22,218 nt of DNA from JBAZJI01 sp964596325 (GTDB lineage: Bacteria; Patescibacteriota; Minisyncoccia; Minisyncoccales; JAGOPM01): positions 1-22,218 of the forward strand of contig CAZQSQ010000014.1 in assembly GCA_964596325.1 (NCBI GenBank). The letters run 5' to 3'. This document shows, in pieces, positions 21,887-22,218 of this stretch; within the stretch, counting starts at the first letter, position 1; each line of letters begins with the position of its first letter. The notes below the pieces were generated by a model, which did not search any database, was not told the DNA's origin, and was given only the letters and a program-made list of their open reading frames with translations. The position numbers and the translations under genes are program-made.

Positions 21887-22147
21887 ATGTATTTCGTATA
21901 CATCCTACAAAGTCTTCTTGATAAGAAATTTTATATCGGTTTTACTCACGACATCAAAAGTCGCTTTTTACAACATCAAAAAGGTGGAGTCAAATCGACA
22001 AAAAATAGGCGCCCGCTAGATTTAGTTTATTATGAAGCATTTAAGCGCGAAGAAGATGCAAGAAGGCAAGAAATATTCTATAAAACAAGCCAAGGACGCA
22101 GAATTTTAAGAAAACGCATACAACCAATAATTGGAGGGGTCGCATAG
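21887..22147 (+). CDS. GIY-YIG domain protein (UPF0213/YhbQ-like), 86 aa
   Basis: This is a single GIY-YIG nuclease domain. The GIY strand is MYFVYILQS (residues 1-9) and the YIG strand is KFYIGFTHD, followed by the catalytic-type Arg in IKSRFLQH. A helix with YYEAFKREEDARRQE supplies a Glu in the expected region. This size class occurs in the UPF0213 family; stand-alone functions are mostly unknown, while related domains nick DNA in homing endonucleases and UvrC. The last residues (Gly-Gly-Val-Ala) and the TAG stop lie inside the tRNA-Ser gene, overlapping it by 15 nt. No good Shine-Dalgarno site is visible. Confidence 0.9.
   Translation: MYFVYILQSLLDKKFYIGFTHDIKSRFLQHQKGGVKSTKNRRPLDLVYYEAFKREEDARRQEIFYKTSQGRRILRKRIQPIIGGVA
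22130..22144 (+). repeat. direct repeat, downstream copy forming the tRNA-Ser 5' end
   Basis: This is the second copy of ATTGGAGGGGTCGCA (first at 21817-21831). It contains the last codons of the GIY-YIG gene and the first 12 bases of the tRNA. Confidence 0.9.
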
Positions 22148-22217
22148 AGGCCGAGTGCGCGCGCTTGGAAAGCGCGTATACCGCAAGGTATCGAGGGTTC
22201 GAATCCCTCCCCCTCCG
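22133..22217 (+). tRNA. tRNA-Ser (anticodon GGA)
   Basis: The acceptor stem GGAGGGG/CCCCTCC (22133-22139 with 22210-22216) is perfect, with discriminator G at 22217. The anticodon stem CGCGC/GCGCG holds loop TTGGAAA with GGA at 22167-22169, reading UCC/UCU. A long variable arm ATACC-GCAA-GGTAT (22178-22191) and the T arm GAGGG-TTCGAAT-CCCTC (22193-22209) confirm a class II serine tRNA. The window ends one base later (C), so an encoded CCA tail cannot be judged. The 5' end overlaps the GIY-YIG gene, and no promoter lies directly upstream. Confidence 0.96.
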
Positions 22218-22218
22218 C

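Noticed and set aside
21817..22144. Direct repeats as att sites of an integrase-type island
   Set aside because: No integrase gene is present, the unit is only about 313 bp, and the repeat is from the tRNA 5' end, whereas integrase islands usually use the 3' end.

Overview
The window looks like chromosome from a member of the Candidate Phyla Radiation (Patescibacteria). This is inferred from gene content and style: a compact layout with 1-9 bp spacings inside operons, several secreted Cys-repeat proteins, a membrane protein ending in Asn-Pro-Phe type motifs, a DnaG primase that has lost its zinc ligands, a short RpoD with a lysine-rich tail, and a GIY-YIG gene abutting a tRNA. Rubrerythrin, superoxide reductase and a flavodoxin suggest an anaerobic or microaerobic life. 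No rRNA, CRISPR array or insertion sequence was seen.

Layout. 1-1300 (+): a secreted unknown protein and a small 3-helix membrane protein. 1347-3393 (-): a two-gene operon of a membrane-anchored Pro-rich protein and a large Cys-repeat exported protein. 3504-6531 (-): dnaG-rpoD, the core of the macromolecular synthesis operon. 6620-7117 (+): a YfcE-type phosphoesterase. 7127-8629 (-): rubrerythrin, superoxide reductase and a short MscS-like channel. 8709-12151 (-): a papain-like protease with six Cys-rich repeats, followed by a DUF333-type membrane-anchored protein. 12238-14647 (-): dGTPase-like HD hydrolase, then an MFS transporter. 14709-15539 (+): a YkuE-like phosphoesterase. 15625-18689: small unknown genes mostly on +, each with its own consensus promoter, strong Shine-Dalgarno (SD) sequence and usually a terminator, interspersed with a methyltransferase and an RRM protein on -. 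18708-20385 (-): an exported unknown protein and a flavodoxin. 20461-21285 (-): a methyltransferase. 21459-22218 (+): a small unknown gene, then a GIY-YIG gene overlapping a tRNA-Ser(GGA) gene.

Most interesting points. (1) The GIY-YIG gene sits between two copies of a 15-bp repeat that contains the first 12 bases of tRNA-Ser, and the only good promoter is placed as if for the upstream copy. This looks like an insertion into the 5' end of a tRNA gene that rebuilt the tRNA downstream. (2) Two initiation styles coexist: at least five genes have a -10 box only 6-9 nt before ATG (predicted leaderless mRNAs), while a set of mostly small unknown genes has AGGAGG and full TTGACA/TATAAT promoters. (3) Two Cys-rich secretory operons share an identical extended -10 box at the same distance from ATG. 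(4) Both N-gaps are flanked by exact 55-bp duplicates. Collapsing them restores two reading frames, so they are assembly joins, not biology.
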